From contig CAYUIG010000004.1 in the NCBI GenBank assembly GCA_964444685.1, forward strand, positions 43,418 to 107,417: a DNA stretch of 64,000 nt. The letters are read 5' to 3'. The position numbers and the translations under genes were made by a program. The notes beneath the pieces are model-generated. The model made no database searches. It worked only from the letters and a program-made list of their open reading frames with translations, and had not been told where the DNA came from. This document shows, piece by piece, positions 25,102 through 33,361 of this stretch. The DNA comes from CAYUIG01 sp964444685 (GTDB lineage Bacteria; Gemmatimonadota; Gemmatimonadetes; Longimicrobiales; RSA9). How positions within the stretch are numbered: the stretch's first letter is position 1; each line of letters opens with the position of its first letter.

Positions 25102-26666
25102 ACGAGCCGGGCACGATCGCCGACGGCCGGCCCGTTCCGCAGGCCATCGAAGAGCTGCTCGACGACTTCGCCCGCGCGCACGGCACCGAGGTCCGGTTGC
25201 TCGTCAAACGCAATGCCGGATGGAGCGTGCTCCATCCCGTGGGCGCGGATCCCCTGGCCCAACCCTGTCGCGCCACCTTCGAGCTCGGCGCGCACCAGTA
25301 CGCCGTCGATGCGCACGGCGGCACCGCTTCCGAACACGGGTTGTCCTTCCTTGCGCGTACGGTGGCGACGGCGCTGCGCTACGAGAACGAGGCGCGCTCC
25401 GCTGCACGCGAACTCACGGAACGCTACGAGGAGATCAACCTCCTCTACTACATCAGCGAGATCCTCGCATCCGTCATCTCACTCCCGGAAGCGGCGACGC
25501 GCATCCTGTCGGAGATCGCGGACAACCTCGGCGCGCGCCGCGCCTCGCTCTGGGTGTGCCGGCCGGGCGAGAACGCGCTGCGCCTCGCGGCCGCGGTCGG
25601 TGAGGAAGGGATGAGCGGGCCGATCGCGCTCGACGATCCCGAGTCCGCCACCGCATGGGTGTTCCGCACGCGCGACACGCTCAACCTCGAGCGCGGCGCC
25701 GTCGCGCCCGCACTGCCGCGCCTCGAGCCGACACCGAAGCCGCGCGAAGCGTTCCTCTCCGTTCCGATCAGCTACACGCCGCCCGGCGGAACCACACGCA
25801 CGGTCGGCGTGATCACACTCGTCGGCAGGCGCACCAACCTGCGCTTCACCGCCGGCGACGCGCGCCTGCTCACCGCCGTCGCGAGTCAGATCGGCGCCGC
25901 GCTCGAAACGCAGCGGCTGGTCGAGGAGAGCCTGCGACAGGAGCGGATGGTGCGTGAGCTCGAGCTGGCGCACGACCTCCAGCTCAAGCTGCTCCCCGAT
26001 CCGTCGCAGATCGAAGGACCGCCCGAGATCGCCGCGCGCTGCGTGCCCGCCGAATCCGTGGGCGGCGACTTCTACCAGCTCTTCCGTCTCGGCGACGACC
26101 GCCTCGGCATCACCATCGGCGACGTCTCCAGCCACGGCTTCCCGGCCGCGCTCATCATGGCGTTGACGATGAGTGCGGTCGCGATCTACGCGCGCGAAGC
26201 GGGCCGGCCATCCGACGTGCTGCGACGCGTGCATCGCGCACTCGCGAAGGAGCTGGAATCGACCGAGATGTACCTCACGCTGTTCTACGGCGTGCTGGAT
26301 CCGCGCAGCGGCACGCTCACGTACTCGAACGCAGGCCATGCGCACGCGTTCCGCATCGATACGCGCGGTGAAGCCGAGCGGCTGCGCGCGACCGACCTGC
26401 CCATCGGCATGGTCGAGCTCGACGGCTATCACGAGACCGAGATCCGTTGGAGCCCCGGCGACCTGCTGCTGCTCTTCACCGACGGCATCTCGGACTCCCT
26501 CGCCGAGTACGGCGCCGGCCTGAAGGGCGAGGCGCGGCTCGTGCGCGAGGTGGCCCAGGCCCGCGACGCGGACCTCGAGGACATCCTCGAGCGCGTGTTC
26601 CGCGCCGCCGCCCAACGGCCTCCCTCCGAAACCGACGACCGGACCGTCGTACTCGTCCGCGGGTGA
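25098..26666 (+). CDS. GAF-domain SpoIIE/PP2C serine phosphatase
   Basis: Sensor phosphatase of the RsbU/SpoIIE class, 522 residues. An N-terminal region (1-125), possibly a second degenerate GAF, is followed by a GAF domain (about 130-285) and a short coiled coil, then the PP2C-like SpoIIE domain (about 310-520). Metal-binding acidic residues are seen in VGGDFYQLF, TIGDVSSHGFPAAL, LFTDGISD and the terminal ETDDRTVVLV. It should dephosphorylate the STAS protein in response to a ligand or redox state sensed by the GAF domain. The GTG start overlaps the RsbW-like gene, indicating tight coupling. Confidence 0.92.
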   Translation: MNEPGTIADGRPVPQAIEELLDDFARAHGTEVRLLVKRNAGWSVLHPVGADPLAQPCRATFELGAHQYAVDAHGGTASEHGLSFLARTVATALRYENEARSAARELTERYEEINLLYYISEILASVISLPEAATRILSEIADNLGARRASLWVCRPGENALRLAAAVGEEGMSGPIALDDPESATAWVFRTRDTLNLERGAVAPALPRLEPTPKPREAFLSVPISYTPPGGTTRTVGVITLVGRRTNLRFTAGDARLLTAVASQIGAALETQRLVEESLRQERMVRELELAHDLQLKLLPDPSQIEGPPEIAARCVPAESVGGDFYQLFRLGDDRLGITIGDVSSHGFPAALIMALTMSAVAIYAREAGRPSDVLRRVHRALAKELESTEMYLTLFYGVLDPRSGTLTYSNAGHAHAFRIDTRGEAERLRATDLPIGMVELDGYHETEIRWSPGDLLLLFTDGISDSLAEYGAGLKGEARLVREVAQARDADLEDILERVFRAAAQRPPSETDDRTVVLVRG

Positions 26667-26669
26667 CGC

Positions 26670-27479
26670 GTGGTCCGCGCGAAGAAGTCGCTCTCCCAGA
26701 ACTTCCTCGTCGACCCCAACCTCCAGCGCAAGATCGTCGACGCGCTCGAGGCTTCCACCGACGATGAAGTCCTGGAGATCGGCCCCGGCACCGGCGCGCT
26801 GACACGGCTCATTGCACCGCGCGTGCGTCGGCTCGTTGTCGTGGAACTCGACACGCAGCTTGCGGAGTCGCTGGCGCGCGAGTTCGAGGATCATCCAGGT
26901 GTGCGTGTCGTTCACGGCGATATCCTGAAGGTCGACCTCGGTGCGCTGGGCCTCGCGTGGCCGACTACCAGAGTGCTCGGCAACCTGCCGTACCACATCA
27001 CCACGCCGCTGCTGTTCCGCCTGCTCGAGCGCGAACACCGTCCCGCGGTGATGGTCGTCATGGTGCAGCGAGAAGTGGCCGATCGCATCCTTGCTGCGCC
27101 CGGTACGTCCGAGTACGGCGCGCTGTCCGTCGGAGTCCGCACCGTGGCCCGCGCAGAGAGGCTCTTTCACGTGGGTCGCCAGGCGTTCCGGCCGGTCCCG
27201 AACGTGGAGTCCACCGTGCTGCGCATCACGCCGATCCGGCCGTCGCCCCTCTCGCCTTCGGAGGAGGAGGCCGTGCGCACGCTGACCCGCGCCACGTTCG
27301 GCTGGCGCAGGAAGCAGCTGCGCACTACCCTGCGGCAGACCGCCGAGTACGGCCTGGATGACGCGGCGCTCGACCTCATCCAGGAAGCCACGGGAATCCA
27401 TCTCGAGCGACGTCCTGAAACGCTCGATCCCGGCGAGTTCGTCACCCTCGCCCGCGCCCTCGAACGCGATGCGCGATAA
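26670..27479 (+). CDS. rsmA: 16S rRNA dimethyladenosine transferase RsmA (KsgA)
   Basis: Dimethylates A1518 and A1519 of 16S rRNA late in 30S assembly. The opening KKSLSQNFLVDPNLQRKIV, the SAM motif VLEIGPGTGALTRLIA and the catalytic NLPY in LGNLPYHITTPLLF are present; the C-terminal domain contains FGWRRKQLRTTLRQ. GTG at 26670 starts three bases after the phosphatase stop. 269 residues, full length. Its 3' end overlaps the next gene by 11 bases, so a housekeeping methyltransferase is embedded between regulatory genes. Confidence 0.96.
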   Translation: MVRAKKSLSQNFLVDPNLQRKIVDALEASTDDEVLEIGPGTGALTRLIAPRVRRLVVVELDTQLAESLAREFEDHPGVRVVHGDILKVDLGALGLAWPTTRVLGNLPYHITTPLLFRLLEREHRPAVMVVMVQREVADRILAAPGTSEYGALSVGVRTVARAERLFHVGRQAFRPVPNVESTVLRITPIRPSPLSPSEEEAVRTLTRATFGWRRKQLRTTLRQTAEYGLDDAALDLIQEATGIHLERRPETLDPGEFVTLARALERDAR

Positions 27480-28125
27480 CACGCCGCCACCTCTCGCGAC
27501 ACGCGTCGCGCCGCTGTTCGGACACGAGCTGCGATCCCAGATCGCGGCCATCCTCGGCTATGAGGAGCTGCTCGCCGACGGCGTGCTCGGACCCATCGGC
27601 CCCGAGGCACTCGATGCGCTCGGACGCATCCGCCGCGCGGGCCGGCAGATGCTCGCGCTCGCCGACGGTGTAGGCCGGCTTCTCGCACCCGACCGCACTC
27701 CCGGTCGACCTGCGTCGGTCGATCTCGTGGCCACGCTGCGGTCCGCGGCGAAGGAGGCCGCACCCGTCGATGAGCCCTTCCGCATCGAAGCGGAACACGA
27801 TTCCCTGACCGTCGATGCCGAACCGGATGCGCTGCAGGCCGCGCTCGTGCTCATCCTCGGCGCCGTGCTGCGTACGCGGACCGGCGATGATCTCGTCCTG
27901 CACGTGTTCGCCGCCGCCGAAGGTGCGTCGATCGAGATCGCGCCCACCGGCCTCGATCCGGTGCGCGACGGCGCTGCTCTGCACGAGGAGCCGGCCCCCG
28001 ATACCGGACCCGGGCTGCGACTGGCCATGGCCGCTGCCCTGCTGCGCGGCAGCGGTGGTGCCGTTCGGCTCGACCCCGGCCAGCCCGCCGTCCTGCGCCT
28101 GGAGTTTCCTCGCCGCGAAGTCTGA
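27469..28125 (+). CDS. degenerate histidine-kinase-like protein
   Basis: A 218-residue protein with a HisKA-like dimerisation helix, GHELRSQIAAILGYEELL (about residues 16-33), retaining the His-Glu of an H box, followed by a GHKL-like region (about 90-215). The ATPase region looks eroded: the N-box Asn is missing from DALQAALVLILGAVLRT and the G1 DxG is not recognisable, though a G2-like GPGLRLAMAAAL remains. There is no membrane or sensor domain. It may be a scaffold, phosphotransferase or phosphatase rather than an active kinase. ATG at 27469 overlaps rsmA by 11 bases. No response regulator gene adjoins. Confidence 0.72.
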   Translation: MRDNTPPPLATRVAPLFGHELRSQIAAILGYEELLADGVLGPIGPEALDALGRIRRAGRQMLALADGVGRLLAPDRTPGRPASVDLVATLRSAAKEAAPVDEPFRIEAEHDSLTVDAEPDALQAALVLILGAVLRTRTGDDLVLHVFAAAEGASIEIAPTGLDPVRDGAALHEEPAPDTGPGLRLAMAAALLRGSGGAVRLDPGQPAVLRLEFPRREV

Positions 28126-28203
28126 CCTGCCGGCTTGGCCGCAACCCCGAACTTCCCGCTCCACGTCGCCCTCCCCACGTCGCCCCCTCCACCGCCCCTC
28201 CAA

Positions 28204-28233
28204 TTGACGCGGCAATCCAGCCCGGGGTAGGTT
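28204..28233 (+). promoter_or_regulatory. candidate rex promoter
   Basis: TTGACG (28204-28209) and TAGGTT (28228-28233), 18 bases apart, match sigma-70-type boxes moderately. The Rex operator begins three bases downstream, where it would cover the transcription start, as expected for repression. Confidence 0.5.
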
Positions 28234-28235
28234 CT

Positions 28236-28253
28236 TTGTGAAAGCGTTCACAA
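28236..28253. promoter_or_regulatory. Rex operator (perfect 18-bp palindrome)
   Basis: TTGTGAA-AGCG-TTCACAA, a perfect 7-4-7 inverted repeat, equals the published Rex consensus TTGTGAAnnnnTTCACAA. It lies between the candidate promoter and the rex start, so NADH/NAD-dependent autorepression of the rex-arcA operon is the simplest reading. Confidence 0.9.
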
Positions 28254-28270
28254 ACTGCGAGCTGGCGCGA

Positions 28271-28927
28271 ATGAGGAAGGTTTCGGAGTCGACCGTCGCC
28301 CGGCTGTCCATGTACCTGCGGCGGCTGGAGGAGGTGGAGGGGGAGGGGCTGCGTACGCTGTCGAGCGGGGAGCTGGCGCGCCGGTGCGGGACGACGGGAG
28401 CGCAGGTCCGGAAGGACCTGTCGTTCTTCGGCACGTTCGGAAAGCGGGGGCTGGGGTACTCGGTATCGGAGCTGACGCATGCGCTGCGGCAGATCCTGGG
28501 ACTGGAACGGCACTGGCGGGTGGTCCTGGTCGGAGTCGGCAAGATCGGATCGGCGCTGCTGGGCTACGAGGATTTCCGGCGGAAGGGATTCGAGGTCGAG
28601 CGAGCGTACGATGCGGATGAGCGGAAGGTGGGTCAGGTTCGGAGCGGTGTGCGGGTGCGTCCGATGCGGGAGATGGAGAGCGATCTGAAGCGCGAACACG
28701 TCGACATCGCCATTGTAGCGGTGCCTGCGGAAGCTGCGCAGGATGTCGTCGACCGTGTCGTGAGTGCGGGCGTGCGTGCGATCCTGAACTTCGCGCCCGT
28801 GAAGCTGGAGGTTCCGTCGGGCGTGACGGTGAAGAGCGTGAACATGGCGATGGAGCTCGAGGGACTCTCGTACGCGCTGACGAACACGGGCAAGCGGTCG
28901 CGACGAACGAATCCGCGGGGGACCTGA
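28271..28927 (+). CDS. rex: redox-sensing transcriptional repressor Rex
   Basis: Dimeric repressor that leaves DNA when NADH rises. The winged-helix domain (1-80) starts with KVSESTVARLSMYLRRLEE and contains GTTGAQVRKDLSFFGTFGKRG, the recognition region. The Rossmann domain follows with VVLVGVGKIGSALL near 90 and the NFAPVKLEVP stretch near 175; the C-terminal swapped helix includes MAMELEGLSYAL. ATG at 28271 gives 218 residues and keeps the upstream Rex operator outside the gene; a GTG at 28238 would place the start inside that operator. The stop shares a base with the arcA start (TGATG). Confidence 0.95.
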   Translation: MRKVSESTVARLSMYLRRLEEVEGEGLRTLSSGELARRCGTTGAQVRKDLSFFGTFGKRGLGYSVSELTHALRQILGLERHWRVVLVGVGKIGSALLGYEDFRRKGFEVERAYDADERKVGQVRSGVRVRPMREMESDLKREHVDIAIVAVPAEAAQDVVDRVVSAGVRAILNFAPVKLEVPSGVTVKSVNMAMELEGLSYALTNTGKRSRRTNPRGT

Positions 28928-30168
28928 TGGGAGACCGGGTGCGTGTATCGTCGGAGATCGGCCCGCTGAAGCGGGTGATCTGCCACACGCCAGGCGAGGA
29001 GCTGGTGGCGGTGACGCCGGCGACGCGGGAAGACTTCCTGTATGATGACATCATCGACGTGGAGCAGGCGCGTCGTGAGCACCATCGCTTCAAGGCGATC
29101 CTGTCGCGCTACTGCGAAGTCTACGAGGTGCGCGAGCTGCTGACGGAGATTGCGGACCTGCCGGAGGTGCGGCCGTTCCTGCTGGAGCACGTGGTGGAGG
29201 TGGCGCAGTCGGAACCGCTCGGTCGTTACGTGCTGGAGTGCGACGCGGAGGATCTGGTCCGGCTCTTCGTGGAAGGACGCGAAGTCGAAGAAGGTCCGCT
29301 GCAGCGGCTCCTGAACGTGGCGAGCTACGAGATGCCGCCGCTGCCGAACCTGTTCTTCACGCGCGATGCGGCGATGGTGGTCAACGACGGCGTGATCATC
29401 GGCTCGATGCGGCACACCGTGCGCTGGACGGAGGAAGTGCTGATGAAGTCGCTCTTCCGCTTCCATCCCTCGCTGCGGAACAGCGGACTCATTTACGACG
29501 GCAGCGAGGAGCGCCGCGCCGGCTACACGATCGAGGGCGGCGACGTGCACGTGATCCGTCCCGACCTCGTGATGATCGGGCTGTCGGAGCGGTCCAGCCC
29601 GGGCGCGTTCGACGCGATGGCGGAGAAGCTGGTGCGCGAGCAGGGCGTGACGGACATTCTCGTCATCGTGTTGCCGACCGACCGCGCGATGATCCACCTG
29701 GACATGATCTTCACGATGATCGACCGGGACCACTGCGTTGTGTTCCCGCCGAGCTTCGTGGGTCCGACGCGGAACCCGGTTCTGCACTACCGCAGCGGCC
29801 GGAAGGGGATGCGCGAGATGCCGAATCTCTTCGCCGCGCTGCGCGAGGTCGGCCTCACGCTGGAGCCGGTGTTCTGCGGCGGCTCGAAGCGGACGCATCA
29901 GGAGCGGGAGCAGTGGTCGAGCGGCTGCAACTTCGTGGCGGTGCGACCCGGCCTGATCCTCGGCTACACGCGCAACGAGTACACGTACCGCGAATTGGAG
30001 AGTCAGGCGGGGTACCGCATCGTGGATGCGATCGACTTCCTGACCGGTGAGGCGGACGTGGAGGATGATGAGCGCGCGGCCATCGTGTTCGAGGGTTCGG
30101 AGCTGGTGCGCGGCGGCGGCGGCGGACGTTGCATGACGCTGCCCGTCCAGCGGGAGGACATCTGGTGA
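28927..30168 (+). CDS. arcA: arginine deiminase
   Basis: Hydrolyses arginine to citrulline and ammonia, first step of the ADI pathway. Conserved blocks: LKRVICHTPGEEL at the start, LPNLFFTRDAAMVV near 140, the EGGD substrate motif (IEGGDVHVI) near 200, HLDMIFTMID near 257, and the catalytic nucleophile Cys402 in GGGGGRCMTLP. Length 413 residues, typical. The gene begins at the rex stop, so it is probably repressed by Rex and induced when NADH accumulates. No arcB, arcC or arcD is seen in the window, so how citrulline is used is unclear. Confidence 0.93.
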   Translation: MGDRVRVSSEIGPLKRVICHTPGEELVAVTPATREDFLYDDIIDVEQARREHHRFKAILSRYCEVYEVRELLTEIADLPEVRPFLLEHVVEVAQSEPLGRYVLECDAEDLVRLFVEGREVEEGPLQRLLNVASYEMPPLPNLFFTRDAAMVVNDGVIIGSMRHTVRWTEEVLMKSLFRFHPSLRNSGLIYDGSEERRAGYTIEGGDVHVIRPDLVMIGLSERSSPGAFDAMAEKLVREQGVTDILVIVLPTDRAMIHLDMIFTMIDRDHCVVFPPSFVGPTRNPVLHYRSGRKGMREMPNLFAALREVGLTLEPVFCGGSKRTHQEREQWSSGCNFVAVRPGLILGYTRNEYTYRELESQAGYRIVDAIDFLTGEADVEDDERAAIVFEGSELVRGGGGGRCMTLPVQREDIW

Positions 30169-30944
30169 AGAATCGCCCGGATCCGCTGCGCCGTCTGCCC
30201 GCGTCGCTCATCATCGACACGGGCGACCGCGCGCGGCGCGGGATCCGGATCTCTCTGCCGTCGCAGCCCGCGCCGGTATGGCGCGTGCCACCCGTGCGTG
30301 CGGCGGAGCCGGGTCCCGACACACCGCTGCGTTCGCTCGAGTACGTCGTCGTCGATGTCGAGACGACCGGCGGCCCCGCGCGCCGCGGCCATCGCATTAC
30401 CGAAGTTTGCGCAGTGCGGCTGTCGCCGGAGGGAGCGCCGAAGGAGGAGTTCACGGCGCTGGTGAACCCCGACCGCGTGATCCCGCCGTTCGTCACGTCG
30501 CTCACACGCATCACGATGGACATGGTGTCGCGCGCGCCGCGCTTCCCCGAAGTGGCGCCGGAACTCGCGCGTGTGCTGGATGGTGCGGTGTTCGTGGCGC
30601 ACAACGCACAGTTCGACTGGTCGTTCGTGAGCCGTGAGCTGGAGCGTGCGGGCGGCGAGCCGCTGCGCGGCAAGATGCTGTGCACCGTGCGCATGGCGCG
30701 CCGCCTCGTGCCCGAGGTGTCGAGCCGCTCGCTGGACGCCCTCAGCTACTACTTCGGCGTGCACAACGACGCGCGTCACCGTGCATGGGGCGACGCGCGC
30801 GCGACGGCCACCGTCTTCCGCCGTCTGCTCGAACGCCTCGAGGAGCGCGAGGTGGCACGCTGGTCCGAGCTGGAAGCGCTGCTGCGCAGGCGGGCCCCGC
30901 GCCGCAAGCGCATCGCATCGCCGCATCCGATGACGGAGCGATGA
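30165..30944 (+). CDS. DEDDh 3'-5' exonuclease (DnaQ/epsilon-like)
   Basis: Exonuclease of the DNA polymerase III epsilon superfamily, 259 residues. After about 60 unconserved Arg/Pro-rich residues, Exo I is VVVDVETTGG, Exo II is FVAHNAQFDWSFVSREL and Exo III is RHRAWGDARATATVF, giving D-E-D-H-D. The NAQFDWSF spacing is of the epsilon type. No BRCT or UvrC domain is fused. It could be a proofreading subunit paralogue or a repair exonuclease. GTG at 30165 overlaps arcA (GTGA) and the stop overlaps the MBL gene (ATGA), so it sits in the Rex operon by position. Confidence 0.86.
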   Translation: MKNRPDPLRRLPASLIIDTGDRARRGIRISLPSQPAPVWRVPPVRAAEPGPDTPLRSLEYVVVDVETTGGPARRGHRITEVCAVRLSPEGAPKEEFTALVNPDRVIPPFVTSLTRITMDMVSRAPRFPEVAPELARVLDGAVFVAHNAQFDWSFVSRELERAGGEPLRGKMLCTVRMARRLVPEVSSRSLDALSYYFGVHNDARHRAWGDARATATVFRRLLERLEEREVARWSELEALLRRRAPRRKRIASPHPMTER

Positions 30945-31819
30945 GCACGCCTCTGGTACGCACGCGCCGGCTGGGCGCGTTCACGATCCACGCGCTCGAC
31001 GCGGGCGGGCAGAAGCTGGACGGCGGGGCGATGTTCGGCGTGGTGCCCAAGCCGCTCTGGGAGCGCCGCATCCCCGCAGACGAGCGCAACCGCATCCCGC
31101 TCGCGATGCGCTGCCTCCTGGTCGAGACGCCCGACGAGCTGGTGCTCATCGACAACGGCTGCGGCAACAAGGAGAGCGCGAAGTTCCTCGACATCTACGG
31201 CATCGACAACGCGAGCACGCAGGGCAACCCGACGCGCCTCGAGGATGCGATCGCCGACGCCGGCTTCACGCCGAACGACGTCACGCTGGTCATCGATACG
31301 CACCTGCACTTCGATCACGCCGGTGGCAACACGTACGTGGATGCCGAGGGCGCGGTACACCCGTCCTTCCCGCACGCACGCTACGTCGTGCAGCGCGGCG
31401 AGTGGGAGTGGGCGCACGTGCGCAACGAACGCATCCAGGCGAGCTATCTGGCGCACAACTACGAGCCGCTGATGGCGGACGGCCGGCTGGAGCTGCTCGA
31501 CGGCGACCGCGAGCTGCTGCCCGGCGTCAGCGTGGAGAAGACGCCCGGCCACACGCCGCACCACCAGTCCGTGATCCTCCGCTCCGAGGGCGAGACCGCC
31601 TGCTTCCTCGCCGACCTGGTTCCGACGTCCGCCCACCTGCCGCTGCCCTGGATCATGGGCTACGACGTCGAGCCGCTCGTTACCCTCGAGACGAAACGCT
31701 CGCTCCTCGCCCGGGCCCGTGAACAGCACTGGCTCCTGGTCTTCGAGCACGATCCGGTCGTGGCCTGGGGACGGCTCGTACAGGACTCCGAGAAGCCTCA
31801 GCTCGAGGACCCTGCGTGA
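30941..31819 (+). CDS. MBL-fold metallo-hydrolase
   Basis: A 292-residue metallo-beta-lactamase-fold hydrolase. The metal motif HxHxDH is THLHFDHAGGN near residue 118; a second His lies in TPGHTPHHQSVIL near 205, the bridging Asp in CFLADLVPTSAHLP and the last His in FEHDPVVAWG. The residue pattern resembles lactonase-like or AttM/AhlD proteins, but a quorum-quenching role cannot be assigned from sequence alone. ATG overlaps the exonuclease stop (ATGA). It is the last gene before the repeat cluster at 31841. Confidence 0.87.
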   Translation: MSTPLVRTRRLGAFTIHALDAGGQKLDGGAMFGVVPKPLWERRIPADERNRIPLAMRCLLVETPDELVLIDNGCGNKESAKFLDIYGIDNASTQGNPTRLEDAIADAGFTPNDVTLVIDTHLHFDHAGGNTYVDAEGAVHPSFPHARYVVQRGEWEWAHVRNERIQASYLAHNYEPLMADGRLELLDGDRELLPGVSVEKTPGHTPHHQSVILRSEGETACFLADLVPTSAHLPLPWIMGYDVEPLVTLETKRSLLARAREQHWLLVFEHDPVVAWGRLVQDSEKPQLEDPA

Positions 31820-31840
31820 GGGTCGCCTCATGCGAAGGAA

Positions 31841-32031
31841 CATTCACCACAGAGCCGCAGAGCACGCGGAGAACGGAAGTTCTTACCGCGGAGGGCGCGG
31901 AGCACGCGGAGAATGAATGTTGTTTTCACATCGGGTGGGGCGGCTCCGCGCCCTCCGCACTCCGCGGTGAAATGCTTTTCGTCGTTGGTCGGGGTGGGGC
32001 TCGGCGTCCTCGGCATACTCGGCGGTGAATG
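31841..32031. repeat. 9-bp-periodic repeat cluster with two direct and two inverted arms
   Basis: Four related arms lie in the 327-bp gap before the thiolase gene: 31841-31873 and 31883-31919 on the plus strand, then 31941-31974 and 31996-32031 in inverted orientation. Each starts with (T)TCACC or TTACC and continues with about three 9-base units of the type GCGCGGAGC. Arms 2 and 3 share the core CGCGGAGxGCGCGGAGC in opposite orientation, so a large cruciform or RNA hairpin is possible. Short open frames across it look like artefacts of the repeat. Confidence 0.8.
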
Positions 32032-32054
32032 TCGTTCGCAGAGGGAAGCCCGGA

Positions 32055-32083
32055 TTGCTGAGGGCCCGGCGGACGCCTATGTT
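32055..32083 (+). promoter_or_regulatory. candidate promoter of the thiolase operon
   Basis: TTGCTG (32055-32060) and TATGTT (32078-32083) with exactly 17 bases between. It lies 63 bases before the thiolase start and just downstream of the repeat cluster. No operator was recognised. Confidence 0.55.
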
Positions 32084-32146
32084 ACGAAGGCTGCACAGAG
32101 AGTCGGCCCAATGAACGAAAGAGCTTGTGGCGGCAGGAGATAGAGG

Positions 32147-33361
32147 ATGAGCGATCCGGCGCGTACGGCGGTGATCGTGGGTGGGGTGCGGACGCCCATT
32201 GGACGGTTCATGGGCGGGCTGGCGGCGCTGTCGGCACCGGAGCTTGGCGCGACGGCGATACGCGCCGCGCTCGAGCGTTCCGGCATCGACGCGAAGGACA
32301 TCGATGATGTGATTCTCGGCAACGTCGTTTCGGCCGGTCTCGGCCAGGCGCCGGCGCGACAGGCGGCGCTGAAGGGCGGCGTGCCGGACAACGTCGGCGC
32401 AATGACAGTGAGCCGCGTGTGCGGCAGCGGCCTGCAGGCCGTGATGCTTGCGGCGCAGGCGGTGCGTGCAGGCGATGCGCGCGTCATGGTCGCCGGCGGC
32501 ATGGAGTCGATGTCGAATGCGCCGTACTACCTGTTCGGCTACCGCACCGGTGTGAAGTTCGGCAACCAGCAGATCGTGGATGGTCTCCTCCACGACGGTC
32601 TGTACTGCGCGTTCGAGTCGTGTCACATGGGCGGGCATGCCGAGTACACCGCGCACAAGGCGGACATCTCGCGCGCGGATGCGGACCGCTTCGCGCTGGA
32701 GTCCCATCAGAAGGCGATTGCGGCGATGGATGCCGGTGCGTTCAAGTCCGAGATCGTCCCGGTCGAGATCCGGAGCCGCAAGGGCGCGGTGACGGTGGAT
32801 ACGGACGAGCCGCCCCGGCGTGATACGTCGCTCGAATCCCTGGCGGCTCTGAAGCCCGCGTTCGTAGCGGACAAGCCACCGGAGGTGACGGATCCGGTGG
32901 TGACGGCGGGTAACTCGCCGGGGCTGAACGATGGTGCTGCTGCACTGGTCGTGACGAGCGAGGAGTATGCGCGCGCACACGGGCTGAACATCCGCGCGCG
33001 CATCGTTGCGTACGCGCACGGCGCGGTGTCGCCGCGCGAGCTTTTCTTCGCGCCGGTGCGTGCGGTACGGCGCGTGATGGAGAAGGAAGGCACGCGCATC
33101 GGTGACTACGACCTGATCGAAGCGAACGAGGCGTTCGCAGTGCAGGCGCTCGCGGATGGACGTGAGCTGGGCTGGGACTGGGATCGCGTGAACGTGCATG
33201 GCGGCGCGGTCGCGCTGGGCCATCCGATCGGCGCGTCGGGCGCGCGCATTCTCGTCACGCTGCTGCACGCGCTGGAGCAGCGCGATGGCGAGCGCGGCCT
33301 CGCCACGCTCTGTCTGGGCGGCGGCGACGCGGTGGCGCTGTCCGTGGAGCGCGCGGCCTGA
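32147..33361 (+). CDS. acetyl-CoA C-acyltransferase (thiolase)
   Basis: Thiolase of 404 residues condensing or cleaving acyl-CoA. The nucleophilic Cys92 is in SRVCGSGLQAV, the NEAFA block and GGAVALGHPIGASG with the catalytic His lie near 345-370, and the C-terminal Cys is in TLCLGGGDAVAL. Either degradative or biosynthetic (acetoacetyl-CoA) direction is possible. ATG at 32147 is preceded by AGGAGATAGAGG. The stop overlaps the next reading frame in CTGA. With the hydroxyacyl-CoA and acyl-CoA dehydrogenases downstream it suggests short-chain fatty-acid or butyryl-CoA metabolism. Confidence 0.94.
   Translation: MSDPARTAVIVGGVRTPIGRFMGGLAALSAPELGATAIRAALERSGIDAKDIDDVILGNVVSAGLGQAPARQAALKGGVPDNVGAMTVSRVCGSGLQAVMLAAQAVRAGDARVMVAGGMESMSNAPYYLFGYRTGVKFGNQQIVDGLLHDGLYCAFESCHMGGHAEYTAHKADISRADADRFALESHQKAIAAMDAGAFKSEIVPVEIRSRKGAVTVDTDEPPRRDTSLESLAALKPAFVADKPPEVTDPVVTAGNSPGLNDGAAALVVTSEEYARAHGLNIRARIVAYAHGAVSPRELFFAPVRAVRRVMEKEGTRIGDYDLIEANEAFAVQALADGRELGWDWDRVNVHGGAVALGHPIGASGARILVTLLHALEQRDGERGLATLCLGGGDAVALSVERAA

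Noticed and set aside
25479..27551. 690-residue minus-strand open frame over the SpoIIE phosphatase and rsmA
   Set aside because: Antisense shadow; the plus-strand proteins have full conserved motifs.
28238..28927. GTG at 28238 as the rex start
   Set aside because: It lies inside the Rex operator; ATG at 28271 gives the family's usual N-terminus.
31816..32143. Small ORFs across the 31841-32031 repeats
   Set aside because: Their codons are simply the 9-bp repeat read in frame, with no ribosome-binding site; treated as repeat artefacts.
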